Source: Streptomyces sp. NBC_00425
GTDB taxonomy: Bacteria > Actinomycetota > Actinomycetes > Streptomycetales > Streptomycetaceae
NCBI RefSeq assembly: GCF_036030735.1
Contig: NZ_CP107928.1
Span: forward strand, 930,001-994,000
Reading direction: 5' to 3'
DNA length: 64,000 bases
Shown here: piece after piece, positions 1 through 8,422 of the stretch
Numbering within the stretch: the first letter of the stretch is position 1
Layout: each line of letters starts with the position of its first letter
Program-made: the position numbers and the translations under genes
Notes under the pieces: generated by a model
Told to the model about the DNA's origin: nothing
Seen by the model: the letters and a program-made list of their open reading frames with translations, nothing else
Database searches by the model: none

Positions 1-97
1 CGGGAGATCTCTCTTCAGGCCTGTGCCGAGGCTTCGGTCGCCGAGCGGCCGTCACGGTGGGTGCGTCGCCGCCCCGGACCCCGGTGCGGTGGACCGG

Positions 98-394
98 CTA
101 CCGGGTGACGACGTTGAACACCGGGTAGGTCCGCGGACGCACGTCCGGGAGACCGAGTTCCTGCAGGATCGGGAGGAGCGTCTTGCCGAACTCGCGGAAC
201 GCCTCCTCCGACTCCCAGACGTCGACGACGAGCCAGCCGCCGTCCATGGGCGCGGACGTGTGCGAGATGAGACCGGCCACGGGCCAGTCGGCGGGGCTCT
301 TCACCGGACCGGGGCGACCTGCCACCTTGTCCGCGCTCTGCTCGTACTGGGCCTGGGTCATCCCCGGCATTTCGAGAATCACGACGATGGCCAT
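98..394 (-). CDS. Small ABM-type (antibiotic biosynthesis monooxygenase-like) protein
   Basis: 98 aa. The sequence opens with a hydrophobic strand (MAIVVILEMPGM), then a helix-like stretch, and has the pattern VDVWESEEAFREF near residues 61-73. This is typical of dimeric ferredoxin-like ABM/DUF-type proteins, in which a W..s.e.f..f segment follows the third strand. I chose the ATG at 394 because a good Shine-Dalgarno (AAGGGAAG) sits just upstream; an upstream extension to about 547 is rich in Arg/Pro and looks non-coding. Role unknown; ABM-fold proteins act as small heme-free oxygenases or simple binding proteins. It stands alone, with no operon partner visible. Confidence 0.7.
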   Translation of the reverse strand: MAIVVILEMPGMTQAQYEQSADKVAGRPGPVKSPADWPVAGLISHTSAPMDGGWLVVDVWESEEAFREFGKTLLPILQELGLPDVRPRTYPVFNVVTR

Positions 395-787
395 GCTGAC
401 TTCCCTTGCGATGAGGTGACGAGGTGCGGAGTCCTCTGCCCAGTTGACCAGCCGGTCGGACCGCCCGCCCGTGGGCTGGGCCGGACAGGCTACGAGGAGC
501 GGCCGGCGCAGGCGGGGGACGGCCGGTCCGCGACGGCCGGTCCGCACGAGACGTCCGGTCCGCCAGGCACAGGGTCCCTCACCCGACGCCCGTCGGCCGG
601 CCTCGGCGAAGAGCCGAGTCCCCGGTCATTTCGACGGTGCCGATCCCGTTCGCGTCGCGGAGAAACCGGGTACTCGGAGCCGGCACCCCCCTCCTCCCCT
701 CGGTCACCCGTCGGAAGCCCCGTTCGTCACCGTCAGAAGCCCCGCCGCCCATGGCGTGGCAGCCAACCGCTCCCCAAGGGGGAAGCC
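395..787. other. Intergenic stretch, no gene seen
   Basis: Divergent intergenic region between the ABM-type gene and the small membrane protein. Open frames across it give Arg/Pro-rich translations without family resemblance or ribosome binding sites. It presumably carries both promoters; I cannot assign specific boxes. Confidence 0.6.
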
Positions 788-943
788 ATGATCATCCTGG
801 GTGTCATTCTGCTCGTCATCGGCCTCGTCGCCGGCATCGCGTTCCTGTGGACCATCGGAGTCATCCTGGTCGCCGTGGGAGCGGTGCTGTGGGTTCTCGG
901 CGCGATGGGACACGCCGTCGCCGGACGGCGTCATTACTGGTGA
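788..943 (+). CDS. Tiny two-helix membrane protein (DUF6131-like)
   Basis: 51 aa. Two back-to-back hydrophobic helices (about residues 2-20 and 22-40) are followed by a short polar tail ending GRRHYW. The hydrophobic core and the GRRHYW end match small Streptomyces proteins annotated as DUF6131, as I remember the family. A strong ribosome binding site (AAGGGGGAA) lies 3-9 nt before the ATG, which supports this short frame over the longer one that reads through from about 23. Function unknown; topology suggests a membrane hairpin. Not in an operon. Confidence 0.75.
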   Translation: MIILGVILLVIGLVAGIAFLWTIGVILVAVGAVLWVLGAMGHAVAGRRHYW

Positions 944-1018
944 CCGGGGACCTCGGGGACCCGCCGTGTCACGTCGCTCCCTCGGTCCACCGCACACGAG
1001 GAGAGGCCTGCTGCGGCA

Positions 1019-2209
1019 TCACCGCGGGCCGGGTCTCTCCTCCGCCGGTCCTGGCCGGTCGCCGTGCCAGTCCAGTATCAGCACCGTGGCGTCGTCCCTG
1101 AGTTTTCCGTGGCACGCCTCGAGCACCGCGGAGGTCAGGCTCCGGACGGCCTCCCGTGGGTGCAGCTCGCGGGTCTCGTGAACGATCGCGGCCAGGTCGG
1201 CCGCCGCGGCGCCGCGCTCCTGCATACCGTCGGTGAGCAGGACCAGGCGGTCTCCGGGACGCAGGTGCAGCTCCTGTACGCGGTACGAGGTGGGCGCCAC
1301 CACCCCGAACGGCAGGTTGACGTCGAGTCTGACCTCCTCGACGATTCCGTCGCGCAGCCGCAGCGGCCGGGGATGGCCGGCGTTGACCAGCTCGCACACA
1401 CCGGTGTCCAGTGCGACGCAGAGCAGCTGTCCGGTGGCCAGACCGCGGCTGTGGGTCAGCAGGGCCTGGTGCGCGTGGTTGGCCTGTTTCAGCGCGTCGC
1501 AGCCGCTGCGGCGGGCCCGTCGCAGCGCACCGACCAGCAACGTGGCCAGCAGAGCCGAGTTCGTGTCGTGGCCCATGGCGTCCGTGATGGACAGGTGCAG
1601 GGTGTCGCGGTCGAGGGTGTAGTCGTAGGTGTCGCCACCGATGTCGTCGGCCGGGACGAGCCCGGCGGCGAGAGTGAACTGGGCCGCCTCGCAGCAGGCG
1701 GCGGACGGAAGCAGCTGGTGCTGGATCTCCGCGGCCAGGCTCGTCTCGGTGGTGCGCCGGCCCAGGTGGTAGAGATCCGTGAAGCGGCGGTCCGTGACGA
1801 TGATGTAGGCCAGCGCGTGTGCCGCGTCGCGGACCTGCTGCAGCACGGTGTCGTCGACGGTCTGCAAGGTCACCTCCAGGACGCCGATGCAGTCGCCGCG
1901 GTTGGTGACGGGCGTGATCACACGTCGTCCGTCCTGCCCGTCGGGTTCCACATGCTGGCGTTGGCTGCGCAGAACACTGTCGTACACGCTGCCCTGCAGG
2001 TCGATCGGCTCGTCGTCGTCCTCGACGTCGCCGCCGGCCGCGACGAGGCGCACCAGCCGCTGCCCTACGAGGTCGACGAACAGGAACGACACACGTTGCG
2101 CGCCGAACCGCTTCTGCAGGTCGTGCGCCACGACGTCGACTGACTCACCGGGCGGCGCCGCCTCCGCAGCGGTCAGCAATTCGCCCAGTTCAAGATCTCC
2201 ACCCTTCAC
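1019..2209 (-). CDS. PP2C/SpoIIE-family serine phosphatase with N-terminal GAF-like sensor
   Basis: 396 aa. The N-terminal third (about 20-150) looks like a GAF sensor fold; the C-terminal half (about 175-390) is a SpoIIE/RsbU-type PP2C domain. Visible metal-binding motifs are GGDTYD, DAMGHD, LTDG and DDATVLI. Such proteins dephosphorylate anti-anti-sigma factors and so release alternative sigma factors during stress. A SigB/F-type sigma factor at 5.7 kb and an RsbW-like ATPase at 17.7 kb lie in the same window, but a direct link is inference. I chose the GTG at 2209 because GGGAGG lies 5-7 nt upstream; an ATG about 140 bp further upstream lacks a ribosome site. Confidence 0.85.
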   Translation of the reverse strand: MKGGDLELGELLTAAEAAPPGESVDVVAHDLQKRFGAQRVSFLFVDLVGQRLVRLVAAGGDVEDDDEPIDLQGSVYDSVLRSQRQHVEPDGQDGRRVITPVTNRGDCIGVLEVTLQTVDDTVLQQVRDAAHALAYIIVTDRRFTDLYHLGRRTTETSLAAEIQHQLLPSAACCEAAQFTLAAGLVPADDIGGDTYDYTLDRDTLHLSITDAMGHDTNSALLATLLVGALRRARRSGCDALKQANHAHQALLTHSRGLATGQLLCVALDTGVCELVNAGHPRPLRLRDGIVEEVRLDVNLPFGVVAPTSYRVQELHLRPGDRLVLLTDGMQERGAAAADLAAIVHETRELHPREAVRSLTSAVLEACHGKLRDDATVLILDWHGDRPGPAEERPGPR

Positions 2210-2348
2210 AGCAACCTCCCGTCGGCTGCCGCATCTTCTTCCCCGGATCTCCGCAACGTCACCTGATGGGTGCGTTTCCGCCTGGTCAAGACGGCGGGTC
2301 AGGCCGGTGCGGCGGCCTCCGTCCCCCAGGTCCTGGCAGGATGCGGGC

Positions 2349-2702
2349 ATGGAACGTGTGCTTGGAATCGGTGGATATTTCCTGCGGGCCGCCGACCCCG
2401 CGACCCTGATCGCGTGGTACCGCGAATGCCTGGGTCTGGACGCCGACGACCACGGCCTGTGGCGTCAGGAGAGCGGTCCGACGGTGTTCGCGACGTTCGA
2501 GTCCGGGACCGACTACTTCGGGTCCCGCACCCAGCAGACCATGCTCAACTTCCGGGTTCGCGACCTCGACGCGATGCTCGCGCAGCTGCGCGCCCTGGGA
2601 GCGGAGGCGGCCGAGGAGACGCAGGACATGGAGGGCGTCGGCCGGTTCGGCTGGGTGGTCGATCCCGAGGGCAACCGGGTCGAGCTGTGGCAGCCCGCCT
2701 GA
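2349..2702 (+). CDS. VOC (glyoxalase/bleomycin resistance fold) protein
   Basis: 117 aa, the usual length for a single-chain VOC protein made of two beta-alpha-beta-beta-beta modules. Visible hallmarks are the N-terminal strand GGYFLRAADP, the segment WYRECLGL (helix and turn of module 1), MLNFRVRDLD at the start of module 2, and the C-terminal WVVDPEGNRVELWQP, which carries the glutamate that normally ligates metal. The ATG at 2349 begins right before the first strand. Probable metal-dependent small-molecule enzyme or binding protein; substrate cannot be told from sequence. Convergent with the membrane protein downstream. Confidence 0.9.
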   Translation: MERVLGIGGYFLRAADPATLIAWYRECLGLDADDHGLWRQESGPTVFATFESGTDYFGSRTQQTMLNFRVRDLDAMLAQLRALGAEAAEETQDMEGVGRFGWVVDPEGNRVELWQPA

Positions 2703-2793
2703 CCGGGCCGCGAGGCCGGCCGAGGCGGGTGGAGGCCCTGAAGGCCGACGGCAGCCGGGGCGACGGGGCGCGGTCGCCCCGGACATGAGCGGT

Positions 2794-3507
2794 CTACGTC
2801 CGGGAGAGCCACAGGCGGCCCAGGCTCCCGGCCGCGCGCAGGGCGACGACGCACGCACCGAGGTACGCGGCCACGATGCCCGCGAAGACCACATGCCAGG
2901 TGAAACCGACTCCGACCGAGTAGTCCCCCGTCCCCAGCCACGCGAAGCAGCCCAGAATGATCTCGAACACCGTCAGGACGGCGAGGGACAGACCCCACGG
3001 CATCGTCGGCACACCGATCACGAAGGCGAGGAAGCGCAGGTTCGTACTCTCCCGCCGGACGACGGCGATCAGCAGCACGGCCAGCGCCGCGATCAGGTAA
3101 CCCTCGGTGAAGGCGTTCCACTGCAGCCATTCCACGAGTGACGCGGCGTCCCGCGTCTGGAGCTCGAGGAACGAGTGCCCGGACTTCTGATAGGCGAAGG
3201 CGATCAGGTTTCCGATCACCAGGACGCCGACCAGCCAGCCGCACACCACCAGCAGGAGCAGCAGCGACAGTCCCACGGCCGCGGTGATCTGCGTCGCGGA
3301 CATCTCCACCAGTCGGACCTGGGCGTCCCGGGCCACCCCGCCCAGCCGGCGGGCCAGTGCCACGGTCGACCTGATGGTGCCCAGCCACGCCGTCACCAGG
3401 ACGTACAACAGATAGGCGGTGACGGCGACGCCCGGTCCGAACACACCGTTGACCGCGAACTTCCACAGGTCTTCGGGCTGTGGAATGCCCTGCACGAACG
3501 CGTCCAC
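2794..3507 (-). CDS. Multi-pass membrane protein of unknown function
   Basis: 237 aa with about five or six hydrophobic segments, at roughly residues 20-40, 74-105, 138-160, 168-190 and 200-225, plus short charged loops. I recognise no conserved domain. I chose the GTG at 3507 because GAGGAG lies 8 nt upstream; an in-frame GTG at 3567 has no ribosome site and would add a Gly/Cys-rich, non-membrane leader. The gene is divergent from the penicillin-binding-protein-like lipoprotein that starts at 3638, so the two may share a promoter region. Confidence 0.65.
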   Translation of the reverse strand: MDAFVQGIPQPEDLWKFAVNGVFGPGVAVTAYLLYVLVTAWLGTIRSTVALARRLGGVARDAQVRLVEMSATQITAAVGLSLLLLLVVCGWLVGVLVIGNLIAFAYQKSGHSFLELQTRDAASLVEWLQWNAFTEGYLIAALAVLLIAVVRRESTNLRFLAFVIGVPTMPWGLSLAVLTVFEIILGCFAWLGTGDYSVGVGFTWHVVFAGIVAAYLGACVVALRAAGSLGRLWLSRT

Positions 3508-3637
3508 GAGCGTGGCTCCTCGCCCCCCGCCCCCATCGCACGGGGCGCACTGGGTAGATGGTGACACGAAGGCGGACGGAGCGGACCTTCTGTGCGCAAC
3601 TTCCCTGCCACCGCGGCTCGTTCTCTAGGATGCGACC

Positions 3638-5014
3638 ATGCACACGACTACTCGTGGGGCGCTGCGCGTCTCGGGGATCCTCGTCGCTCTCGCCGCCGCG
3701 ACGAGCGGCTGCGGGCCGGACGCGCCCGCCGACGGCGCCTCGGGCAGGTCCTCGGGCAGGCCCTCGGCGAAGTCCCCCTCCTCGTCCCCGGCGAAGCAAG
3801 GGCTGGGCGACATCCTCGTCGGCGGGAAGGCCGTCACCGGTTCACAGCCCTCCGGCCTCGCGAAGGTCCCCTACCGACGCACCTACACCGACGGCGCTCT
3901 CTACGCTCCGGTCACGGGTTACCGGTCGATGGCGTTCGGCGCCTCGGGCCTCGAGCGCGTGTATGACGACGTCCTGGGCGCCGGAGCGTCCGGCGCCGCC
4001 CAGGGCGACGTCGCGACGACCATCGAACCCGCCGTCCAGAAGGCCGCGTTCGACGCGCTGGGCGACCGGCGGGGCGCCGCGGTGGCGCTCGACGCGGAGT
4101 CCGGGAAACTGCTCGCCCTCGTGAGCACCCCGTCCTACGACCCGGCGATGTTCAGCGGCCGATCGGCGAAGGACGCGCAGGCGTGGAAGTCGGTCCTCGG
4201 CGACAGCCGTTCGCCGATGCTGAACCGGGCCCTGCGGCAGGCCGATGCGCCGGGGGCGACGTTCAGCGTCGTCGTCGCGGCCGCCGCGCTGGAGCAAGGG
4301 CTCTACACGACGGTGGACGACGCAACCGTCAGCCCTCTCGCCTATGTCCTGCCTCTTTCGACGACACGGGTCACCGGCGCGTCGTCAGCGTGCGTGAACG
4401 CCTCGATCAGAGTGGCGCTGCGGCTCTCCTGCGCCAACGTGTTCACCAAGTTGGCCGCCGAGCTCGGGCAGGACCGGCTGCGTTCCGTGGCGGAGAAGTT
4501 CGGCTTCGACGACGACAGGCTCGACGTGCCTCTCCGGGTCGCCGAGAGCAGCTATCCCCAGGCCGGCACGTCGGCCCCGGCGGCGGCTCTGACGGGGATG
4601 GGAGCCGGGGACGTACGGGCGACCGTGCTGCAGATGGCCCGGGTCGCGGCAGCGGTCGCGAACGACGGGCGGCTGGTTCCCCCGCGGTTGGTGGAGCGGG
4701 TGACGACGGCGGACGGCACCGCCCGCAAGCCCGAGGCCGGCTCCGGTTCCCCGGTGCAGGCCGTCTCGCGTGGCACGGCACAGGCGTTGCGGGCGGCACT
4801 CGGGAGCGGCGGACAGACGGGGTGGGTCCCCGGCGGCGGGGGCGACTCGGCGGCCTCGTGGTTCATCGGTCACACGCAGACGTCCGGCGGACGGCGTATC
4901 GCCGTGGCCGTCCGTGTGGAAGGTCTGCCCGCCTCGGCAGGCGCGGACGAGGACGGCGGCGGGCGTGCGGCGGCCAGGGTGGCGGAGAAGATCCTCGCCG
5001 GCGCCGGTGGTTGA
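3638..5014 (+). CDS. Penicillin-binding-protein-like lipoprotein with all catalytic motifs lost
   Basis: 458 aa. A short signal peptide ends in a lipobox-like TSGC near residue 25, followed by a Ser/Gly/Pro linker and a region that aligns by eye with the transpeptidase domain of PbpA/class B penicillin-binding proteins (the context GAAVALDAESGKLLALVSTPSYDP is intact). The three catalytic motifs are changed. SxxK reads A207-T-F-S210, SxN reads S264-C-A266, and KTG(T) reads Q393-T-G-W396. The protein should therefore neither acylate beta-lactams nor cross-link peptidoglycan. The frame is open and codon use is normal, so it is not a recent pseudogene. A binding, scaffold or sensor role at the membrane surface is inference. 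Confidence 0.85.
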   Translation: MHTTTRGALRVSGILVALAAATSGCGPDAPADGASGRSSGRPSAKSPSSSPAKQGLGDILVGGKAVTGSQPSGLAKVPYRRTYTDGALYAPVTGYRSMAFGASGLERVYDDVLGAGASGAAQGDVATTIEPAVQKAAFDALGDRRGAAVALDAESGKLLALVSTPSYDPAMFSGRSAKDAQAWKSVLGDSRSPMLNRALRQADAPGATFSVVVAAAALEQGLYTTVDDATVSPLAYVLPLSTTRVTGASSACVNASIRVALRLSCANVFTKLAAELGQDRLRSVAEKFGFDDDRLDVPLRVAESSYPQAGTSAPAAALTGMGAGDVRATVLQMARVAAAVANDGRLVPPRLVERVTTADGTARKPEAGSGSPVQAVSRGTAQALRAALGSGGQTGWVPGGGGDSAASWFIGHTQTSGGRRIAVAVRVEGLPASAGADEDGGGRAAARVAEKILAGAGG

Positions 5015-5088
5015 GCCGGCCGATTCGCCGGCACGCGCGGGCCGGCCCACCTGACGGTCCGTCCCGTACCGGCGACGACCGCCGGTGA

Positions 5089-5610
5089 TCACGGCGTGCC
5101 GGGCAGCGGCCGGACGGTTCGCCAGCGTGGGGCCTCGTCGTCGGGGACGTCCGGGGAGGGGAAGTGGAACGGCACGCCGAGGAAGCCGGCCAGGGCCCGG
5201 CCCGCGGCGGCGGCCGCCACGCCAGGGGCGGGCCCACCACGGCGTTCGTGGACGATGGCCAGGTCTGCTTCCCCGCCCGGATCGTCCAGGACCGCGACCA
5301 GCACCACGAACCAGTCGTGGACGGTGTCGCCGTCCCACAGGGCCTCGACCGCCACCACGCGGCCCGGCAGCGCTGCTGCGCGGGCCGCGAGCGAGGGCGT
5401 GTCGAGCGGATCGGGTGGCCGGCGCCGCACACGGTCGCCGAGGGCGGCGTAGCGCGCCTGAACGACCTGCTCCGCCTCCCGCAGACCCAGCTCCAGCGGT
5501 CGCAGGGCCTCCCACACGACCTTGAGCGCCGTCAACCGGCGGTCGCACAGCACCTCGGCGTCGACCTCTTGACGGGTCCGTTCCTCCAGATAGACCCACC
5601 AACCGCTCAT
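5089..5610 (-). CDS. Uncharacterised cytoplasmic protein
   Basis: 173 aa beginning MSGWWVYLEERTRQEVDAE. The first half is charged and helical. The second half contains VVAVEALWDGDTVHDWFVVL and ends with PFHFPSPDVPDDEAPRW. No signal peptide or membrane segment and no family I recognise. The ATG at 5610 has only a weak GGTGG upstream; the longer frame to 5730 begins with a low-complexity leader and is less likely. It lies just downstream of the sigma factor on the same strand, about 95 nt away, so it may be read from the sigma factor promoter as well as its own. Confidence 0.6.
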   Translation of the reverse strand: MSGWWVYLEERTRQEVDAEVLCDRRLTALKVVWEALRPLELGLREAEQVVQARYAALGDRVRRRPPDPLDTPSLAARAAALPGRVVAVEALWDGDTVHDWFVVLVAVLDDPGGEADLAIVHERRGGPAPGVAAAAAGRALAGFLGVPFHFPSPDVPDDEAPRWRTVRPLPGTP

Positions 5611-5704
5611 CGGGCCACCGGACCGGATCCCCTGACATACGTCATGGGTCGACGATACGACAGCGCACCGCTGCCGAGCCGTCCCGCTGCGAGGTCCCGG
5701 TCCG

Positions 5705-6550
5705 TCAGGCGGTGCTGAGCATGCCCTCACGCAGACGGGTCAGGAGACGGGAGATCAGCCGGGAGACGTGCATCTGCGAGACGCCGAGGCGTTCGCCGAT
5801 CTGGGCCTGGGTGAGCTCCTCGACGAAGCGCCAGTGGATGATCTTGCGGTCGCGTTCGTCGAGTTCGGCGATCATCGGAGCGAGCGCGTGGAAGTCCTCG
5901 ATCAGGCCCAGGGCGGCGTCCTCGTCACCGATGAAGTCCGCCAGCGCCGCCTCGCCGTCCTCGCTGCCGCTGATCGCCGCGTCCAGGGAGGCCGACGTGT
6001 AGCCGTTGGAGGCCAGCTGGGCCTCGACGACCTCGTCCTCCGGCAGGCTCATCAGCTCGGCGAGCTCCTTGGTGGTGGGCGTACGGCCGAGGCGGCTGCG
6101 CAGCTCCTCCTTCGCGCGGGCGAGCTGCACGCGGGCCTCCTGCAGCCGCCGGGGCACGTGGACCGCCCAGGTGGTGTCCCGGAAGAACCGCTTGATCTCA
6201 CCCACGATGTACGGCACCGCGAACGAGGTGAACTCCACCTCACGCGTCAGCTCGAACCGGTCGATCGCCTTGATCAGACCGATCATGCCGACCTGGACGA
6301 TGTCCTCCATCTCCTCCGGCCCACGACTGCGGAACCGGCCGGCCGCGAACCGCACCAGCGACATGTTCATCTCGATCAGCGTGTTCCGCGCGTACTGGTA
6401 CTGCGCCGTCCCCTCCTCCAGCACCGCGAGCTGGTCGAAGAACAGCTTCGACAACTTCCGCGCGTCCCTCGGCGCGACCTTGGAGGGGTCTGCGATCTCC
6501 GGTACGTCCACCGTCTGTCCAGCGGTCTGCACGGTCGTCGTCGCCGGCAT
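5705..6550 (-). CDS. RNA polymerase sigma factor, SigB/SigF/SigG family
   Basis: 281 aa. Region 2 is at about residues 52-125 (NMSLVRFAAGRF, EDIVQVGMIGLIKAIDRFEL, FTSFAVPYIVGEIKRFFRD), region 3 at about 130-195, and region 4 at about 215-275 with the helix-turn-helix LTQAQIGERLGVSQMHVSRLISR. This is the layout of the SigB/F stress and sporulation sigma factors of Streptomyces. Start ATG 6550 has GGGAGGG upstream. Factors of this family are usually held by RsbW-like anti-sigma kinases and released through SpoIIE phosphatases; candidates for both are in this window (17711-18217 and 1019-2209), but pairing is not shown. Confidence 0.93.
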   Translation of the reverse strand: MPATTTVQTAGQTVDVPEIADPSKVAPRDARKLSKLFFDQLAVLEEGTAQYQYARNTLIEMNMSLVRFAAGRFRSRGPEEMEDIVQVGMIGLIKAIDRFELTREVEFTSFAVPYIVGEIKRFFRDTTWAVHVPRRLQEARVQLARAKEELRSRLGRTPTTKELAELMSLPEDEVVEAQLASNGYTSASLDAAISGSEDGEAALADFIGDEDAALGLIEDFHALAPMIAELDERDRKIIHWRFVEELTQAQIGERLGVSQMHVSRLISRLLTRLREGMLSTA

Positions 6551-6644
6551 GTGCCCTCCCCATCGATCGGTTTCCTGTCGCCGGTCCGTCGTCCGGCAAT
6601 CACGCGTGTACCCCGGTCGTCGACAGGCATTCCTGGAACTTCCG

Positions 6645-8408
6645 TCAGTTGCCGTCCGGCTCCCCGTGACTTCGTACGACTTCCTTCACCTTGGCGACCG
6701 CGAATCCCCAGCCCTGTTCGACCGTCGGCTTGGCCGGGACGGCGATCTCGTCCGGGTTCGTGAGGACGTCCAGCAGGACCGGTCCCGGACTGCGGAAGGC
6801 ACGCCGCACGGCGTCCTCCACGTCGGCCGGGTCGGTCACCCGGATACCGGTGATGCCCATGGCCTGCGCCACGGCGGCGAAGTCGGGGTTGTCGAGCACG
6901 GTGCCGAACTCGGGCAGACCGGCCTGCTCCTGTTCGAGTTTCACCATGCCGAGCCGACGGTTGTCGAACACGACGAGTTTGACGGGGAGGCGATACGTCT
7001 TCAGGGTCATCAGATCGCCGAGCAACATGCTGAGTCCGCCGTCGCCGCAGAACGCCACGACCTGGCGCTCGCGGTCCAGGCACTGGGCGCCGAGCGCCTG
7101 GGGCATGGCGTTGGCCATCGAGCCGAGGTTGTACGAGCCGATGAGGCGTCGCCCGCCGCGCATCTCGACGAAGCGCGAAAGCCACACCGTGGCCATGCCG
7201 GTGTCGGAGGTGAAGACGGCGTCGTCGGCCGCGATCCGGTCGACGGCGGCGGCCAGCGCCTCTGGGCGGATGTCGTGGGAACGGTTGTCCAGCGCGGACC
7301 GGATGCGGCCCACGACACCCTTGTCGTGGGACGGGTCGGCGAGCCGGGCCTGCCCTGTGCGCCACTGGTCGAAGCGCTCACGCGCCTTTTCCAGATGGGA
7401 ACGCCCACGTGCTCCCCGGGACCCGGCGGGCGCCGCGGTGAGCTCGTCCAGGAGGTCGCGCACGGCGGCTCCGGTGTCCCCCACGAGTCCGACGTCGACC
7501 GGTACCCGGCGTCCGATGTGCGCGGGCTCGGTGTCGATCTGGATGACGGTCCGGTCCTCGGGATACCAGTCCCGGTAGGGGAAGTCCGTGCCGAGCAGCA
7601 GGAGGGTGTCCGCGTCCTGAAGGGCCGCCGCGGCGGCAGGGTTGCCGATGAGTCCGGTCTGGCCGACCTGGAAGGGGTTGTCGTCGCCCTCGAAGCCGGC
7701 CTTGGCCTTCAGGGTGAGCACCATCGGCGCGGCCAGCCGGTCGGCGAGGGTCAGGACGTCCGCGCGGGCGGCCCGGGCGCCCTCACCGACGAGGAGGGTG
7801 ACCCGTTCGGAGCGGTCGAGGAGTTCGGCGGCGCGGTGCACGCCCGCCGCGTCGGGCCGGCTCAGCGGGGCGTTCAGGGAGAAGCGGGCCGGCCGGTCGG
7901 AGGGCAGCTGCTGCTCGCCCAGGTCGCCCGGCACGGTGAGGACGGCGACGCCCTTGCGGCCGAGGGCGTGGCGCACCGCCGTCTCCAGCATCCGGGGAAG
8001 CTGGTCCGGGGAGGTGATGGTCGCGCGGAAGACGGCCACGTCACTGAAGAGGGCGTCGTTGTCGACTTCCTGGAAGTAGTCGCTGCCGAGTTCGGCGAGC
8101 GGTACCTGACCGGCGATCGCCAGGACCGGCGCGTGGCTCTTCGCCGCGTCGTACAGCCCGTTGAGGAGGTGGACGGAGCCGGGTCCGACCGTGCCCATGC
8201 ACACGCCGAGCGTGCCGGTGAGCTGCGACTGGGCGCTCGCGGCGAAGGCCGCCGCCTCCTCGTGGCGGCAACCCACCCACTCGAGTCCCTCAGTGGTGCG
8301 GATGGCGTCGGTGACGGGGTTGAGGGCGTCTCCCACGACGCCGAACACCTGGCGCACGCCGAGTTCGCTCAACGCGTCGACGATGACGCGGGCAACGGTG
8401 CGGGTCAT
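6645..8408 (-). CDS. poxB: Thiamine-diphosphate pyruvate oxidase/dehydrogenase (PoxB-like)
   Basis: 587 aa, the full length of the TPP acetohydroxyacid-synthase/pyruvate-oxidase fold. The N-terminal PYR domain (GVRQVFGVVGDALNPVTDAI, with the HEEAAAFAA glutamate region), central FAD-type domain (about 190-330) and C-terminal PP domain with the TPP signature FCGDGGLSMLLGDL...DN are all present. The family oxidatively decarboxylates pyruvate to acetate or acetyl phosphate, feeding electrons to quinone or oxygen. Start ATG 8408 has GGAGG upstream. It lies 14 nt after the FMN-glutamate-synthase-like gene, so the two form an operon. An assignment to a related TPP enzyme cannot be fully excluded. 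Confidence 0.88.
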   Translation of the reverse strand: MTRTVARVIVDALSELGVRQVFGVVGDALNPVTDAIRTTEGLEWVGCRHEEAAAFAASAQSQLTGTLGVCMGTVGPGSVHLLNGLYDAAKSHAPVLAIAGQVPLAELGSDYFQEVDNDALFSDVAVFRATITSPDQLPRMLETAVRHALGRKGVAVLTVPGDLGEQQLPSDRPARFSLNAPLSRPDAAGVHRAAELLDRSERVTLLVGEGARAARADVLTLADRLAAPMVLTLKAKAGFEGDDNPFQVGQTGLIGNPAAAAALQDADTLLLLGTDFPYRDWYPEDRTVIQIDTEPAHIGRRVPVDVGLVGDTGAAVRDLLDELTAAPAGSRGARGRSHLEKARERFDQWRTGQARLADPSHDKGVVGRIRSALDNRSHDIRPEALAAAVDRIAADDAVFTSDTGMATVWLSRFVEMRGGRRLIGSYNLGSMANAMPQALGAQCLDRERQVVAFCGDGGLSMLLGDLMTLKTYRLPVKLVVFDNRRLGMVKLEQEQAGLPEFGTVLDNPDFAAVAQAMGITGIRVTDPADVEDAVRRAFRSPGPVLLDVLTNPDEIAVPAKPTVEQGWGFAVAKVKEVVRSHGEPDGN

Positions 8409-8422
8409 GCGGGTCCTCCGGT

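Noticed and set aside
23..787. Longer N-terminal extension of the small membrane protein to base 23
   Set aside because: The extension is Arg/Pro-rich, overlaps an opposite gene and the internal ATG has a perfect ribosome site.
3638..5014. Active penicillin-binding protein or beta-lactamase
   Set aside because: All three active-site motifs are replaced, so neither activity is credible.
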